Source: DAOUEX01 sp034430235 (GTDB taxonomy: Bacteria > Chloroflexota > Anaerolineae > UBA2200). From it: a DNA stretch of 39,787 nt. Below, one piece after another: positions 22,829-31,091 of the stretch. Position 1 is the first letter of the stretch. Every line of letters begins with the position of its first letter. Both the position numbers and the translations under genes were made by a program. The notes below the pieces were generated by a model. It was given only the letters and a program-made list of their open reading frames with translations. It searched no databases and was not told the origin of the DNA. The stretch is taken from positions 1-39,787 of the forward strand of contig CAYZGO010000026.1 of the NCBI GenBank assembly GCA_964478075.1, given 5' to 3'.

Positions 22829-22861
22829 GGCCTGCGTAGCAACATGGATTGAAGTGGTGCC

Positions 22862-24349
22862 ATGCGAAGAAGACGGTGCATTCCGCTGATTCTGTCACTT
22901 GCGCTGTTCGTATGCTACAGCTACGCGCCGCATGCAGACACCCCGTTTGTGGCTACCTTTATTAACGTTGGGCAGGCCGATTGCTGCTGGCTGCACTTGC
23001 CGAACGGTGACGATGTGCTGGTAGACGGCGGCAAGCCACACGCGGGGCCAACGGTCGTGGCCTATCTACAGCAACACGGCGTCACTGACATTGACCTCAT
23101 GGTGGCAACCCACGGCGATGCTGACCACATCGGTGCACTGCTGGATGTGCTAGCTTCCATGCCGGTATACGAGGCGTGGCTTGATTCGCAGACTTGCACC
23201 ACGGGCACCTGCCAGGACTTCTATCAGGCGCTCATTGACAACGGTGTCGTGACGGCAACGGTGAGGATGGGCGAGACCTATCAGTGGGGCGAAGTCACAG
23301 CCTTGGTGCTCAACCCGTCCGAACCGCTGTACGCCAGCAAAAACGAGAACTCGATAGTGTTGCGGGTGTCCCACGGCTCGGTGGATTTCTTGTTGACTGG
23401 CGATGCCGAGACGGGCGCCGAGGGGCGAATGCTTGGCAGTGGCCTGTCTTTGGACGCTGAGATACTCAAAGTAGGGCACCATGGCAGCAACTCTAGCTCG
23501 TCGGCCCAGTTTCTCAATGCGCTTGCACCATCAGAGGCAATCATCTCTGTCGGTCCAAACCCGTACCGACACCCCGGGGCCGAGGTGTTACAGAGACTGG
23601 CAGGCGTGGGCGCCAATGTCTACAGAACTGACCTCGACGGCACAGTCACGGTCACCAGCAATGGGGTGACCTGGACAGTCATAACGCAGAATCCCTGTCA
23701 GGGCGATGCCAATGGTGACGGCGTCGTGGACGTGTTGGACCTGGTCATTGTAGCCGTCGCCTATAACCCGCATGGGCCAGTGTCCGACCCACGGGCTGAC
23801 GTCAATGGCGACAGTGTAGTCGACCTCTTTGACTTGGTCCTTGTTACAAGGGACTTTGGACGTGGTTCTTCTCAGCCTGTGGTTACATCTACTTCAACCC
23901 CCTGCCGTACGCGCACGCCAACGGTTGTCCGAACACGGACACCTGCGCCGACGCGCACATGGACACCAACAGTCATGCCAACACCAACCCGCATACGTAC
24001 ACCGACCCAGTGGCCGCCTGCACAGGCGAACGTAATAATCCGCTATATCTTCTATGACGGTGTAGTGCCGAGGGTTGAGAGTGACGAATACGCAGAGATA
24101 GCAAACCAGGGCATCGCCCCAGTGAATCTTCGTGGCTGGCGACTGAATGCCGGTGACCCTGGGCAGGACTTCATCTTTCCCTATTTCTTGCTGCAACCGG
24201 GCCAAGCTTGTCGAGTATACACCAACGAGGTTCACCCTGAAACAGGTGGATTCACCTTCAGCAGTGGACGGGCGATATGGAACAACAAAGGCGACTGCGG
24301 GTATCTGTATGACGCAGCGGGGCAACTGGTGTCACAGTATTGCTACTGA
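22862..24349 (+). CDS. secreted ComEC-like metallo-beta-lactamase with dockerin and LTD domains
   Basis: The protein has 495 residues, ATG 22862. A signal peptide of about 25 residues precedes a metallo-beta-lactamase domain of the ComEC C-terminal type: INVGQADCC, THGDADH near 83-89, LTGDAE and KVGHHGSNSSSS. Near residues 277-335 lie two Ca-binding EF-like repeats (GDANGDGVVDVLDL and ADVNGDSVVDLFDL), typical of type I dockerin. A Thr/Pro/Arg linker leads to a C-terminal lamin-tail (LTD) domain (YAEIANQG, NLRGWRL and AIWNNKGD). It is an extracellular, possibly DNA- or phosphodiester-acting hydrolase (inferred). A paralogue lies at 29633-31012. Confidence 0.8.
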   Translation: MRRRRCIPLILSLALFVCYSYAPHADTPFVATFINVGQADCCWLHLPNGDDVLVDGGKPHAGPTVVAYLQQHGVTDIDLMVATHGDADHIGALLDVLASMPVYEAWLDSQTCTTGTCQDFYQALIDNGVVTATVRMGETYQWGEVTALVLNPSEPLYASKNENSIVLRVSHGSVDFLLTGDAETGAEGRMLGSGLSLDAEILKVGHHGSNSSSSAQFLNALAPSEAIISVGPNPYRHPGAEVLQRLAGVGANVYRTDLDGTVTVTSNGVTWTVITQNPCQGDANGDGVVDVLDLVIVAVAYNPHGPVSDPRADVNGDSVVDLFDLVLVTRDFGRGSSQPVVTSTSTPCRTRTPTVVRTRTPAPTRTWTPTVMPTPTRIRTPTQWPPAQANVIIRYIFYDGVVPRVESDEYAEIANQGIAPVNLRGWRLNAGDPGQDFIFPYFLLQPGQACRVYTNEVHPETGGFTFSSGRAIWNNKGDCGYLYDAAGQLVSQYCY

Positions 24350-24366
24350 CAGGGCGTAGCTAGCGT

Positions 24367-24391
24367 GCCTGCTGCAAAGCGGTGGACGGGC
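24367..24391 (+). repeat. R5, isolated third hairpin of the leader repeat
   Basis: Only the third hairpin block remains: GCCTG-CTGC loop AAA GCGG-...-CGGGC. No upstream promoter, hairpin 1 or hairpin 2 is present. It lies 18 bp after the gene at 22862 and 76 bp before a small membrane protein gene. Confidence 0.55.
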
Positions 24392-24466
24392 ATTCTGTCA
24401 TTTGGCTGCGGGGGCGTGTGTACCACATCTGAACCAGTTATGGCCGTTCTTACAGGGGGATTTGTC

Positions 24467-24634
24467 ATGTGCGATTCTGGCGTTCTCGGGCTTCTAGCTT
24501 GTCTCCTTCTGGTATCTGTTTTTTCGGGGCTTGCAGTTCGTGCCGAACAAAGGCTTTGGAAGAGATGTAGAAAAAGACAATCTTGCCTTCTCACGCAACA
24601 GCGGATATCTATAGGCAAGGGACATTGCAGATGA
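24467..24634 (+). CDS. small single-TM protein, unknown function
   Basis: The protein has 55 residues. ATG 24467 follows AGGGGGA at good distance. It has one hydrophobic helix (VLGLLACLLLVSVFSGLAV, about 6-24) and then a basic, Cys-containing tail (LWKRCRKRQSC). No family recognised. Size and layout would fit a membrane-acting small peptide, but there is no other evidence for that. Confidence 0.4.
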   Translation: MCDSGVLGLLACLLLVSVFSGLAVRAEQRLWKRCRKRQSCLLTQQRISIGKGHCR

Positions 24635-24744
24635 TTGAATCGTATCCTCACATGCCTGTAACTCATGGGCGGCGTTGGTATGTCCTGGGCCGTGACTTGC
24701 TGCCAGAAGAGTTTGACAAAAGCAAAGGGGATGCTGTAGAATAG
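24631..24744 (+). pseudogene. truncated second copy of the excisionase-like HTH gene
   Basis: A 37-codon frame keeps only the wing and C-terminus (GRRWYVLGRDLLPEEFDKSKGD) of the HTH gene at 18010-18195; the HTH itself is missing. The DNA from about 24668 to 24745 matches 18124-18200 with about a dozen differences and runs into the same promoter. It looks retained for the promoter, not for the protein. Confidence 0.7.
24713..24742 (+). promoter_or_regulatory. promoter of R6 and the nuclease-kinase operon
   Basis: TTGACA (24713-24718), an 18-bp spacer and TAGAAT (24737-24742). It is nearly identical to the promoter at 18169-18198. Confidence 0.75.
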
Positions 24745-24757
24745 CAGGCAGTAAGAA

Positions 24758-24858
24758 GCCCTGCAACTGTTAACGCGGTGCAGGGCACGGCCACGGTGCA
24801 GTGGCCACCACAGCAAACGTCGAAGGCCCTTTACTGCCATAGGGTAGACCACAAGGGG
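24758..24858 (+). ncRNA. R6, three-hairpin leader repeat
   Basis: Hairpin 1 is GCCCTG / CAGGGC with an inner stem (24758-24786). Hairpin 2 has the perfect stem GGCCAC / GTGGCC with a 6-nt loop (24789-24806). Hairpin 3 has changed sequence but keeps the shape: CCCTT / AAGGG with an inner TAC/GTA (24827-24857). The nuclease gene starts 13 nt later, so its RBS lies at the edge of hairpin 3. Confidence 0.65.
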
Positions 24859-24870
24859 AGAGACGCAACC

Positions 24871-25548
24871 ATGGTTCAGATCTTCTTCCGGTCGAAGCTG
24901 CGACCTGGTCCTGAATCTCGACTCGTATCAAGGTTTGCTTCGAGTCTACCAGAACCTCAGAGTGATGTGCGCCGCACGGTGTTCGTGGAACAACGAATCG
25001 GTTCCACAAGGCCAGACCTGGTGATCATTGATTGGGATCCCGGAGTCTCGGCTGCCTGGCCTCTTGATCGACGACATTTAGAAGTCAGGGATCTGCGCAT
25101 TGCACAGCTGCTATACACACAAGGCACCATCTCCGAAGAGAAGCTTCGTTTCTACTGCCCACGCGGCTTGGCACCGGCCTTGGAACGCCTGACTACAGCA
25201 GGCTTGGTGACCCAGGATGGCTGTCTTTGGTCGCTGCAGGAGCTGTATGGCATTTTCGCAGTCAGACGCCTTATCGCTGTCGAGGCCAAAGTGAAAGATC
25301 TGTCGAAGGCTTTGCAGCAGGCCTTCTACAACACGTGGTTTGCCTCCGAGTCCTACATTCTCACAGCCGGCAGAGCCATCAGTGAGGACTTCCGTAACAA
25401 GGCCCAAGCCCGCGGGGTAGGACTCTGGTTCCTCGAGCGCCATGCCTCCCCTGTGCAGTGGGAAGGATCCCACCAGTCTCTTCCACAATCACATGTCTCT
25501 TGGGTCTTCAACGAACTGTGTTGGCGAACGAGTTTGGAGATCATCTGA
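24871..25548 (+). CDS. predicted PD-(D/E)XK nuclease with inserted winged helix
   Basis: The protein has 225 residues. ATG 24871 is preceded by AGGGGAGAG. RPDLVIID (Asp49), VEAKVKD (Glu138-x-Lys140) and Gln150 in ALQQAFYNTWFA fit the PD-(D/E)XK core. Between them residues of about 72-125 look like a winged helix (IAQLLYTQGTISEEKLRFY, ALERLTTAGLVTQDG). The first gene of a three-gene operon; its end overlaps the kinase gene. The nuclease call is from motif pattern; the target is unknown. Confidence 0.6.
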   Translation: MVQIFFRSKLRPGPESRLVSRFASSLPEPQSDVRRTVFVEQRIGSTRPDLVIIDWDPGVSAAWPLDRRHLEVRDLRIAQLLYTQGTISEEKLRFYCPRGLAPALERLTTAGLVTQDGCLWSLQELYGIFAVRRLIAVEAKVKDLSKALQQAFYNTWFASESYILTAGRAISEDFRNKAQARGVGLWFLERHASPVQWEGSHQSLPQSHVSWVFNELCWRTSLEII

Positions 25549-26411
25549 TAGTAGTTGATCTTGATTGGCTTGCGTCCTCCTTTCCAGATCTGTCTGACAT
25601 TCTTCCAATCACACAGGGAGGGCAGAAAGACGTCTTTGGGTGCAAGCATCGTCAGCACGGTCGGTGTGTGTTGAAGCTGATTAGACCTCGACCAATTGCA
25701 CAGCAATATCTCGATCGAGAATGTGAGGCTGTATCGCGTCTACGGGCGCTGGCCGTGCCAAACATTCCTGAGATACATGACGTGGGAACATGTACATCCC
25801 CGGTTGGTCCGGTTCTCTGGGTCTTAGAGGAGTTCGTCCCGGGGCGTGACTTGTCCGAGATTCTAAGCGATGGGCCTCTGGGAGAGGATCAGTTGCTAGC
25901 CCTTGCCCGGGATTTGCTGACCACTGCTGTATCGGCGGAATCCCTTGAAATCGTGCATCGAGACATCAAACCTAAGAACATCCGCATCGACACTGAAGGT
26001 AAGGCCTGGCTAATCGACTTTGGGATCGCCCGTGTGCTCGACCTGGAGTCCATCACGCCAACCGATGCTGTCTCAGGTCCCTGTACCCCTGGCTATAGTG
26101 CCCCAGAGCAGTTTCGATACGACAAGCGAGAGATATCGGGCTCCTCTGATCTCTTCGCGATCGGTGTCGTCCTGTACGAGTGTGCTAGGGGAGCCAATCC
26201 CTTCATTGAGGGGGCACGAGACCGGCTTGAGATTCTGCACCGTGTCGAGCGGGATCCCCTGCCCAGGCTTGGCCTTGAGTGGGACGAAGACGGCAAGTTC
26301 TGCGATCTTGTCATGGCCCTTACTCAGAAACGACCATATCAACGGCCACGACGCTGCAAGGATGCGCTCGAGTGGCTGGACAGCATCGCTAACGAGACGG
26401 AGGGGCAGTGA
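25518..26411 (+). CDS. Hanks-type Ser/Thr protein kinase
   Basis: About 297 residues from GTG 25518, which overlaps the nuclease gene by 31 bp. TTG 25521 is equally possible, and an ATG at 25458 would overlap more; the RBS is poor for all of them. Numbering from 25518: the ATP-binding Lys in VLKLI (about 53), Glu in the alphaC helix, the catalytic loop HRDIKPKN (about 147-154), DFG (167-169) and GYSAPEQ in the activation segment. It appears fully active. No TM or sensor domain follows, so it is a cytosolic kinase-only protein. It shares an operon with a nuclease and an unknown protein, suggesting it controls or belongs to their system. Confidence 0.9.
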   Translation: MLANEFGDHLIVVDLDWLASSFPDLSDILPITQGGQKDVFGCKHRQHGRCVLKLIRPRPIAQQYLDRECEAVSRLRALAVPNIPEIHDVGTCTSPVGPVLWVLEEFVPGRDLSEILSDGPLGEDQLLALARDLLTTAVSAESLEIVHRDIKPKNIRIDTEGKAWLIDFGIARVLDLESITPTDAVSGPCTPGYSAPEQFRYDKREISGSSDLFAIGVVLYECARGANPFIEGARDRLEILHRVERDPLPRLGLEWDEDGKFCDLVMALTQKRPYQRPRRCKDALEWLDSIANETEGQ

Positions 26412-27601
26412 TGGATTTGTACCTTCAGTTTGGCTGGGGCATGATGGATCACGGTCGCAAACTCATCAAGAAGTGGGGCGGCGGTGTATCTATCCTGAGT
26501 GCACGAGACCTCACGGATGAGCAGCTCGTCTCACTAAGCCGCCAACTCCAGGAGCTGGGCGGATCAGTCTTGTTGGATCCGCAGTTCTACCTTCCGCGAT
26601 CCCAGCACCACAGACTCACGGCTCATGCCTATTGGCCACAGGATTATGAAACAACCGGTTTTGCTGGTCCTGCCATGCAGGGCATGATGACCACTTTGGC
26701 TCAGCTGAATAGCACGCTCCAAACCACCTACTTCATAGTGCCTGGGGAACGAGCTGAAGATGTGGATGAACTCTGGCTTGACTCACAGAGGGATCTAATC
26801 AATACTGCAAGGCGAAGCACCGATCAGCCACTCATGGTTACGATCTGCCTATCCGACAGTGCAGTGCGCGATGTGGAGCAGATTAGCCGCATCATGGATG
26901 AGGTGTCTGAGCGACCAGTAGACGCGTACTATCTTGTGCTGGAAAAGCCCCGCACAGCATATCTTACGGACGATCCCGTTTGGGTGGCCAGGTGCTTGGA
27001 CCTTGCGGCAGGATTGCGGAGAACATTGGCAGAGGTGGTGGTCGGCTACAGCAACCACCAGCAGCTGGTCATGGCGTGCTCCGGTGTTACCGCGATTGCC
27101 TCTGGGACCTATGCGAATGTCAGGTCTTTTCCGCTCAGCAAGTTCCAAGCCCAACAAGGTCGACCGATGCAGAGGGCGGTCTGGTACTACTATCCACAAG
27201 CACTCTCTGAGTATCGACTCCCCTACTTGGACATAGCCTTCCGCAAGGGCCTGAGGGAAGAGCTGCTTCCGCAGCCCGAGACTGGCTACGCCGAGCCCCT
27301 CTTTGCTGGCTCTCAGCCGTCTGCTAGCGGTTGGAGTGAGCCCCAGGCATTCCGGCACTACCTCTGCGCGCTTCGGCAGCAAGCGCGGGGTGCAGTACAG
27401 TCCACATTCGACGCTACGCTTCAGTCATGTCGGGCAACGCTCGATAGGGCTGAAGCGCTCATTCAGCACCTGGGAGAGCACGGAGTATATGCTGAGAGGC
27501 GGACCTTCGCCAAAGCACTTCTTGCAAACAGGTCCGGTTTGAACGTGTTAGAGCAGACCCAAGGGCCTGTGCTTCGCCATGAGTGGAGCACGCTGGCTTA
27601 G
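26411..27601 (+). CDS. uncharacterised 396-residue protein of the nuclease-kinase operon
   Basis: The ATG at 26411 overlaps the kinase stop (TGATG). The alternating beta-strand/helix pattern suggests a TIM-barrel-like fold: LYLQFGWGMMDHGRKLI, GGGVSILSARDL, GSVLLDPQFYLP, DAYYLVLEK, EVVVGYSNHQQLVMACSGVTAIASGT and NVRSFPLSKF. It ends in a helical tail (ALRQQARGAVQSTFD...). The order of blocks is a little like tRNA-guanine transglycosylase or amidohydrolase barrels, but I see no diagnostic catalytic set. I do not recognise the family. It is intact and tightly coupled to the kinase. Confidence 0.6.
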   Translation: MDLYLQFGWGMMDHGRKLIKKWGGGVSILSARDLTDEQLVSLSRQLQELGGSVLLDPQFYLPRSQHHRLTAHAYWPQDYETTGFAGPAMQGMMTTLAQLNSTLQTTYFIVPGERAEDVDELWLDSQRDLINTARRSTDQPLMVTICLSDSAVRDVEQISRIMDEVSERPVDAYYLVLEKPRTAYLTDDPVWVARCLDLAAGLRRTLAEVVVGYSNHQQLVMACSGVTAIASGTYANVRSFPLSKFQAQQGRPMQRAVWYYYPQALSEYRLPYLDIAFRKGLREELLPQPETGYAEPLFAGSQPSASGWSEPQAFRHYLCALRQQARGAVQSTFDATLQSCRATLDRAEALIQHLGEHGVYAERRTFAKALLANRSGLNVLEQTQGPVLRHEWSTLA

Positions 27602-27988
27602 CCAGTCGCTGCGCCTGCCCAGGGCTGGCACCAGCGTTTTGCTCACCCTAACCTTGGAGCGCCTCTCCGACCCAAACCGCCACATGCGGTCAGCCTCACC
27701 CTGGCCGCCCTTCCAAACCACCGCACCGGCTGCCTGCGCCTGATGGGCAAGGTTCAGATAGACCATCCTGGGCTGCCAGGTGGATGCATAGAAATCAGTC
27801 ACGAAGACCTTGATGCCCTTTTCGACAATGGCTATATCGAGTTCCGCGACAACAAGCAGTCGTTCATCCTGAAGCCGAAGAATCGTGAGGACTAAAGCCA
27901 ACTGATTCGGGAGCAAACGATGGCCAACTGTGACAGGATATACCGGAAGCAGGTCGATGAACGGCGTTTTGTCTGATGAGGGATGACT
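27602..27988. other. gene-poor stretch with possible gene remnant
   Basis: 387 bp without a convincing full gene. A 50-codon plus-strand frame at 27743-27895 (ends DALFDNGYIEFRDNKQSFILKPKN) reads like the C-terminus of a winged-helix or hypothetical protein whose upstream part is lost. A minus-strand frame at 27548-27916 also exists but overlaps the preceding gene's 3' end. The motif GCCAACTGATTCGG at about 27899 recurs at about 32444, near the right island end. Confidence 0.35.
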
Positions 27989-29578
27989 ATGACCGAGAAC
28001 ATTCTCTACTATGGCGATAACCTGGATATCCTGCGGCGCTACGTTAGGGATGAGACGGTTGACCTCATCTACCTAGACCCCCCGTTCAACAGCAAGGCGA
28101 CTTATAACGTTCTTTTCGGCGAAAAGAACGGTTCGGATTCAGCCGCGCAGATAAAGGCGTTTGAGGACAGCTGGCATTGGGACACTGCTGCTGCTGAAGC
28201 GTACTATGAGGTTGTAGAGAGCGGGGGAAGAGTGGCCGATGCTATGCGGGCGTTCCGCCTACTACTTGGTGACAGCGATATGCTTGCCTACCTTGCTATG
28301 ATGGCCCCTCGCCTGATTCAACTACATCGCGTACTCAAGCCAACTGGCAGCATATACCTACACTGCGACCCCACGGCGAGCCACTACCTAAAAGTCTTGC
28401 TAGATGCCGTTCTTGGGCCAAGGAACTTTAGGAATGAAATTGTCTGGCAACGTTTCACTTTTCATGCCGATGCCAAGCGCTTTGGTAGAGTCACAGACAG
28501 GATTGTCTTCTACACGAAAACGCGGGATTTCACTTTCAACCAACTACGGGTGCCATATTCAAAGGAATACGTAGCCAGCAAGTTCAGATATGTTGACGAA
28601 AGGGGACGGTTCCGTCTGGATAACCTCAACCCACCCGGTGGGCGTGGGCCAGTGTACGAGTTTCATGGTGTAACTAGAGCGTGGCGTTTCACAGAGGAAA
28701 AGATGCGGCAGCTAGAAGCCGAAGGCCGCATTTATACGAAAAGCAGGGTTGCCCAGTTGAAGCGGTACCTACATGAATTGCCAGGGCAAGCAGTACATAG
28801 CCTGTGGAATGACATTTCACCGATAAACCCACGAGCAAAAGAACGTCTTGGTTATCCCACCCAAAAGCCAGAGGCTCTACTGGAGCGCATCATCAAAGCA
28901 AGTAGCAATGAGGGTGATGTGGTGCTAGATCCATTCTGTGGGTGTGGTACTGCCGTCGTTGTCGCTGAACGTCTGCATCGTTGTTGGATTGGCATGGACA
29001 TCACTCACCTTGCAGTGACGCTCATGAAGCACCGCCTTCGGGATGCTTTTAGCGATGACGTTTCTTTCAAAGTCATAGGCGAACCTGTCTCGCTTCCTGA
29101 TGCTAAAACACTGGCACGACAGGACCGCTTCCAATTTGAGTTGTGGGCTTTAGGCCTAGTTGGAGCACGGCCCACCTCAAAGAAACGGGGGGCAGACAAG
29201 GGGATTGACGGGCGACTCTACTTCCACGATGAACGCAAGGGAAAGACCAAGCAGGTCATCATCTCAGTCAAATCGGGGCATGTGTCGGTTTCGCAAGTCA
29301 GAGACCTGCGGGGCGTCGTCGAACGTGAGAAAGCTCAGATAGGCGTGTTCATCACACTGGAAGAGCCTACGAAGCCTATGCGTTCTGAGGCGGCCAGCGC
29401 AGGCTTTTATGAGTCGCCGGGTTGGGGCAAGAAGTATCCCCGAATTCAGATTCTCACTGTGGCTGAACTTCTAGAAGGCGCACAGATACAATACCCACCA
29501 CGGACTAGTGTTACTTTCAAAGAAGCACCCAAAGCCAAAGCGCAAAGGCCAGAGACTAGGAAGCTTGCTGGCATGTAG
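27989..29578 (+). CDS. adenine-type DNA methyltransferase fused to Mrr-like endonuclease domain
   Basis: The protein has 529 residues. ATG 27989 has GAGGG six bases before it; ATG 27983 is too close to that RBS. Motif IV DPPF is at about 30-33 and motif I DPFCGCGT at about 313-320, the beta-class order of N6-adenine/N4-cytosine methyltransferases, with a long middle region for target recognition. The C-terminal 150 residues (RGADKGIDGRLYF, QVIISVKSGHVSVSQVRDL) match the Mrr/PD-(D/E)XK fold, with Ser in place of the usual Glu before x-Lys. It is likely a single-polypeptide modification-restriction enzyme; the recognition site is unknown. Confidence 0.85.
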   Translation: MTENILYYGDNLDILRRYVRDETVDLIYLDPPFNSKATYNVLFGEKNGSDSAAQIKAFEDSWHWDTAAAEAYYEVVESGGRVADAMRAFRLLLGDSDMLAYLAMMAPRLIQLHRVLKPTGSIYLHCDPTASHYLKVLLDAVLGPRNFRNEIVWQRFTFHADAKRFGRVTDRIVFYTKTRDFTFNQLRVPYSKEYVASKFRYVDERGRFRLDNLNPPGGRGPVYEFHGVTRAWRFTEEKMRQLEAEGRIYTKSRVAQLKRYLHELPGQAVHSLWNDISPINPRAKERLGYPTQKPEALLERIIKASSNEGDVVLDPFCGCGTAVVVAERLHRCWIGMDITHLAVTLMKHRLRDAFSDDVSFKVIGEPVSLPDAKTLARQDRFQFELWALGLVGARPTSKKRGADKGIDGRLYFHDERKGKTKQVIISVKSGHVSVSQVRDLRGVVEREKAQIGVFITLEEPTKPMRSEAASAGFYESPGWGKKYPRIQILTVAELLEGAQIQYPPRTSVTFKEAPKAKAQRPETRKLAGM

Positions 29579-29632
29579 TAGTCAGACGGTCGAAAGTGAC
29601 CATCTGGTTTGGCGGCATTTGGAAGGGACTCG

Positions 29633-31012
29633 ATGCGAGCACGGCGTTCGTTTCTACTCATTCTCTCACTTGCGTTGTTTCTATGCTATCTCTACGCACT
29701 GCATGCAGATGCCCCACTCGTTGCGACTTTCATGGACGTCGGGCAGGGCGATTGCTGCTGGCTGCACCTGCCGAACGGTGACGACGTGTTGATAGACGGC
29801 GGAAAGCCGCAGGCAGGCCCAACGGTCGTCGCCTATCTACAGCAACACGGCGTCACTGACATTGAGCTGTTGGTTGCGACGCACGGCGATGCTGACCACA
29901 TCGGCGGACTGCTGGATGTACTAGCTTGCATGCCGGTATACCAGGCGTGGCTTGATTCGCAGACCTGCACCACGGGCACTTGCCAGGACTTCTATCAGGC
30001 GCTGCTCGACAATGGCGTCGTCACAGCCACGGTGAGAATGGGCGAGAGTTACCAGTGGGGTGAAGTGACAGCCCTAGTGCTCAATCCGTCTGAGCCGCTC
30101 TACGTTTCCAAGAATGAGAACTCGATAGTGTTGCGAGTGTCGCACGGTTCGGTGGATTTCCTTTTGACCGGCGACGCCGAGACGGGCGCAGAAGGGCGAA
30201 TGCTAAACAGTGGCCCGCCACTGGATGCTGAGATACTTAAGGTATCGCACCACGGCAGCAACTCTAGCTCGTCTGCCGAGTTTCTCAGTGCTGTTGCACC
30301 ACACGACGCAATCATCTCTGTCGGCCAAAACCAGTACGGACATCCCAGGGCTGAGGTGTTGCAGAGACTGGCAGATGTGGCTGCAAACGTGTACCGTACT
30401 GACATTGACGGCACAGTCACGGTGACCAGCAACGGGGTGACTTGGACACTGACGACGCAGAACGAGCCGACAGAATTCACCGTGTACGTGCCCGTCGTTG
30501 TCCGCTGCTGGCCGCCGACGCCGACAACGACCCCGACCCATACTCCCAGCTCGACGCCAACGCTTACACGGACGCCGACCAGCACGCCTACTCGAACGCG
30601 AACACTCACGCCGACGCCGACACGAATGCCCACACGGACGCCAACAAGAACGCCGACCCGAACCCGAACGGCAAGTCCTGCCAACGTCAGAGTTGCATCT
30701 TGGTGCTCACAGTTCGACGCACCTGGCAATGATAACTACAACCTGAATCAAGAGTACGTCTGCTTTGAGAATCGCGGTGGTTCGCCAGCTAACATGAGCG
30801 GATGGCACGTGCAGGACGAAGTCGACACGACATATACATTCCCGGCGTTCACGTTGCTGGCCCGGGCACATGTGCGACTGCACACCGGTTCGGGAACCAA
30901 CACGGCAACCGACCTGTATTGGGCGCGTGGTCGTGCAGTGTGGAACAACACCGGGGACACGGTCTACTTGTACAACAGCGCGTGGGTGCTGGTGGACTCG
31001 TACAGCTACTAG
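29633..31012 (+). CDS. secreted ComEC-like metallo-beta-lactamase with LTD domain, second paralogue
   Basis: The protein has 459 residues. ATG 29633 is preceded by GGAAGGGA. The metallo-beta-lactamase part (signal peptide, VGQGDCC, THGDADH, LTGDAE, SHHGSNSSSS) is about 85% identical by eye to the protein at 22862-24349. This copy has no dockerin: the stretch EFTVYVPVVVRCWPP leads straight into a long Thr/Pro/Arg linker of about 60 residues. The C-terminal LTD domain is clearly more diverged (FENRGGSPANMSGW, RAVWNNTGDTVYLYN). It is exported; the substrate is unknown. Confidence 0.8.
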   Translation: MRARRSFLLILSLALFLCYLYALHADAPLVATFMDVGQGDCCWLHLPNGDDVLIDGGKPQAGPTVVAYLQQHGVTDIELLVATHGDADHIGGLLDVLACMPVYQAWLDSQTCTTGTCQDFYQALLDNGVVTATVRMGESYQWGEVTALVLNPSEPLYVSKNENSIVLRVSHGSVDFLLTGDAETGAEGRMLNSGPPLDAEILKVSHHGSNSSSSAEFLSAVAPHDAIISVGQNQYGHPRAEVLQRLADVAANVYRTDIDGTVTVTSNGVTWTLTTQNEPTEFTVYVPVVVRCWPPTPTTTPTHTPSSTPTLTRTPTSTPTRTRTLTPTPTRMPTRTPTRTPTRTRTASPANVRVASWCSQFDAPGNDNYNLNQEYVCFENRGGSPANMSGWHVQDEVDTTYTFPAFTLLARAHVRLHTGSGTNTATDLYWARGRAVWNNTGDTVYLYNSAWVLVDSYSY

Positions 31013-31046
31013 GCTTGTGTAGCAAGCCTGGCTCTGGTACGCCAGG
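31011..31046 (+). terminator. two tandem hairpins after the lactamase gene
   Basis: AGGCTTG/CAAGCCT (7 bp, 31011-31029) and CCTGGC/GCCAGG (6 bp, 31027-31046) follow the stop directly and overlap slightly. No T-run. Confidence 0.45.
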
Positions 31047-31091
31047 CCACGCCGACTGCTTCGAACTGTGTGAGAGGAAGGAGAAAGCAGC

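Noticed and set aside
19361..24858. R elements as integron attC sites
   Set aside because: The genes look like a cassette array and hairpin 3 (GACTGCAAGGCGGTGGACGGGC) faintly resembles attC arms. However, attC folds into one long hairpin with RYYYAAC and GTTRRRY ends. Here there are three serial hairpins, TAAC is not conserved (TAGC in other copies), no GTTRRRY end is seen, and promoters precede the blocks. No integron integrase is present.
27548..27916. Minus-strand protein gene of 122 residues
   Set aside because: It overlaps the 3' end of the plus-strand gene at 26411-27601, has no RBS, no domain and is opposite in strand to all accepted island genes. A plus-strand remnant is equally plausible, so I list the region as unexplained.
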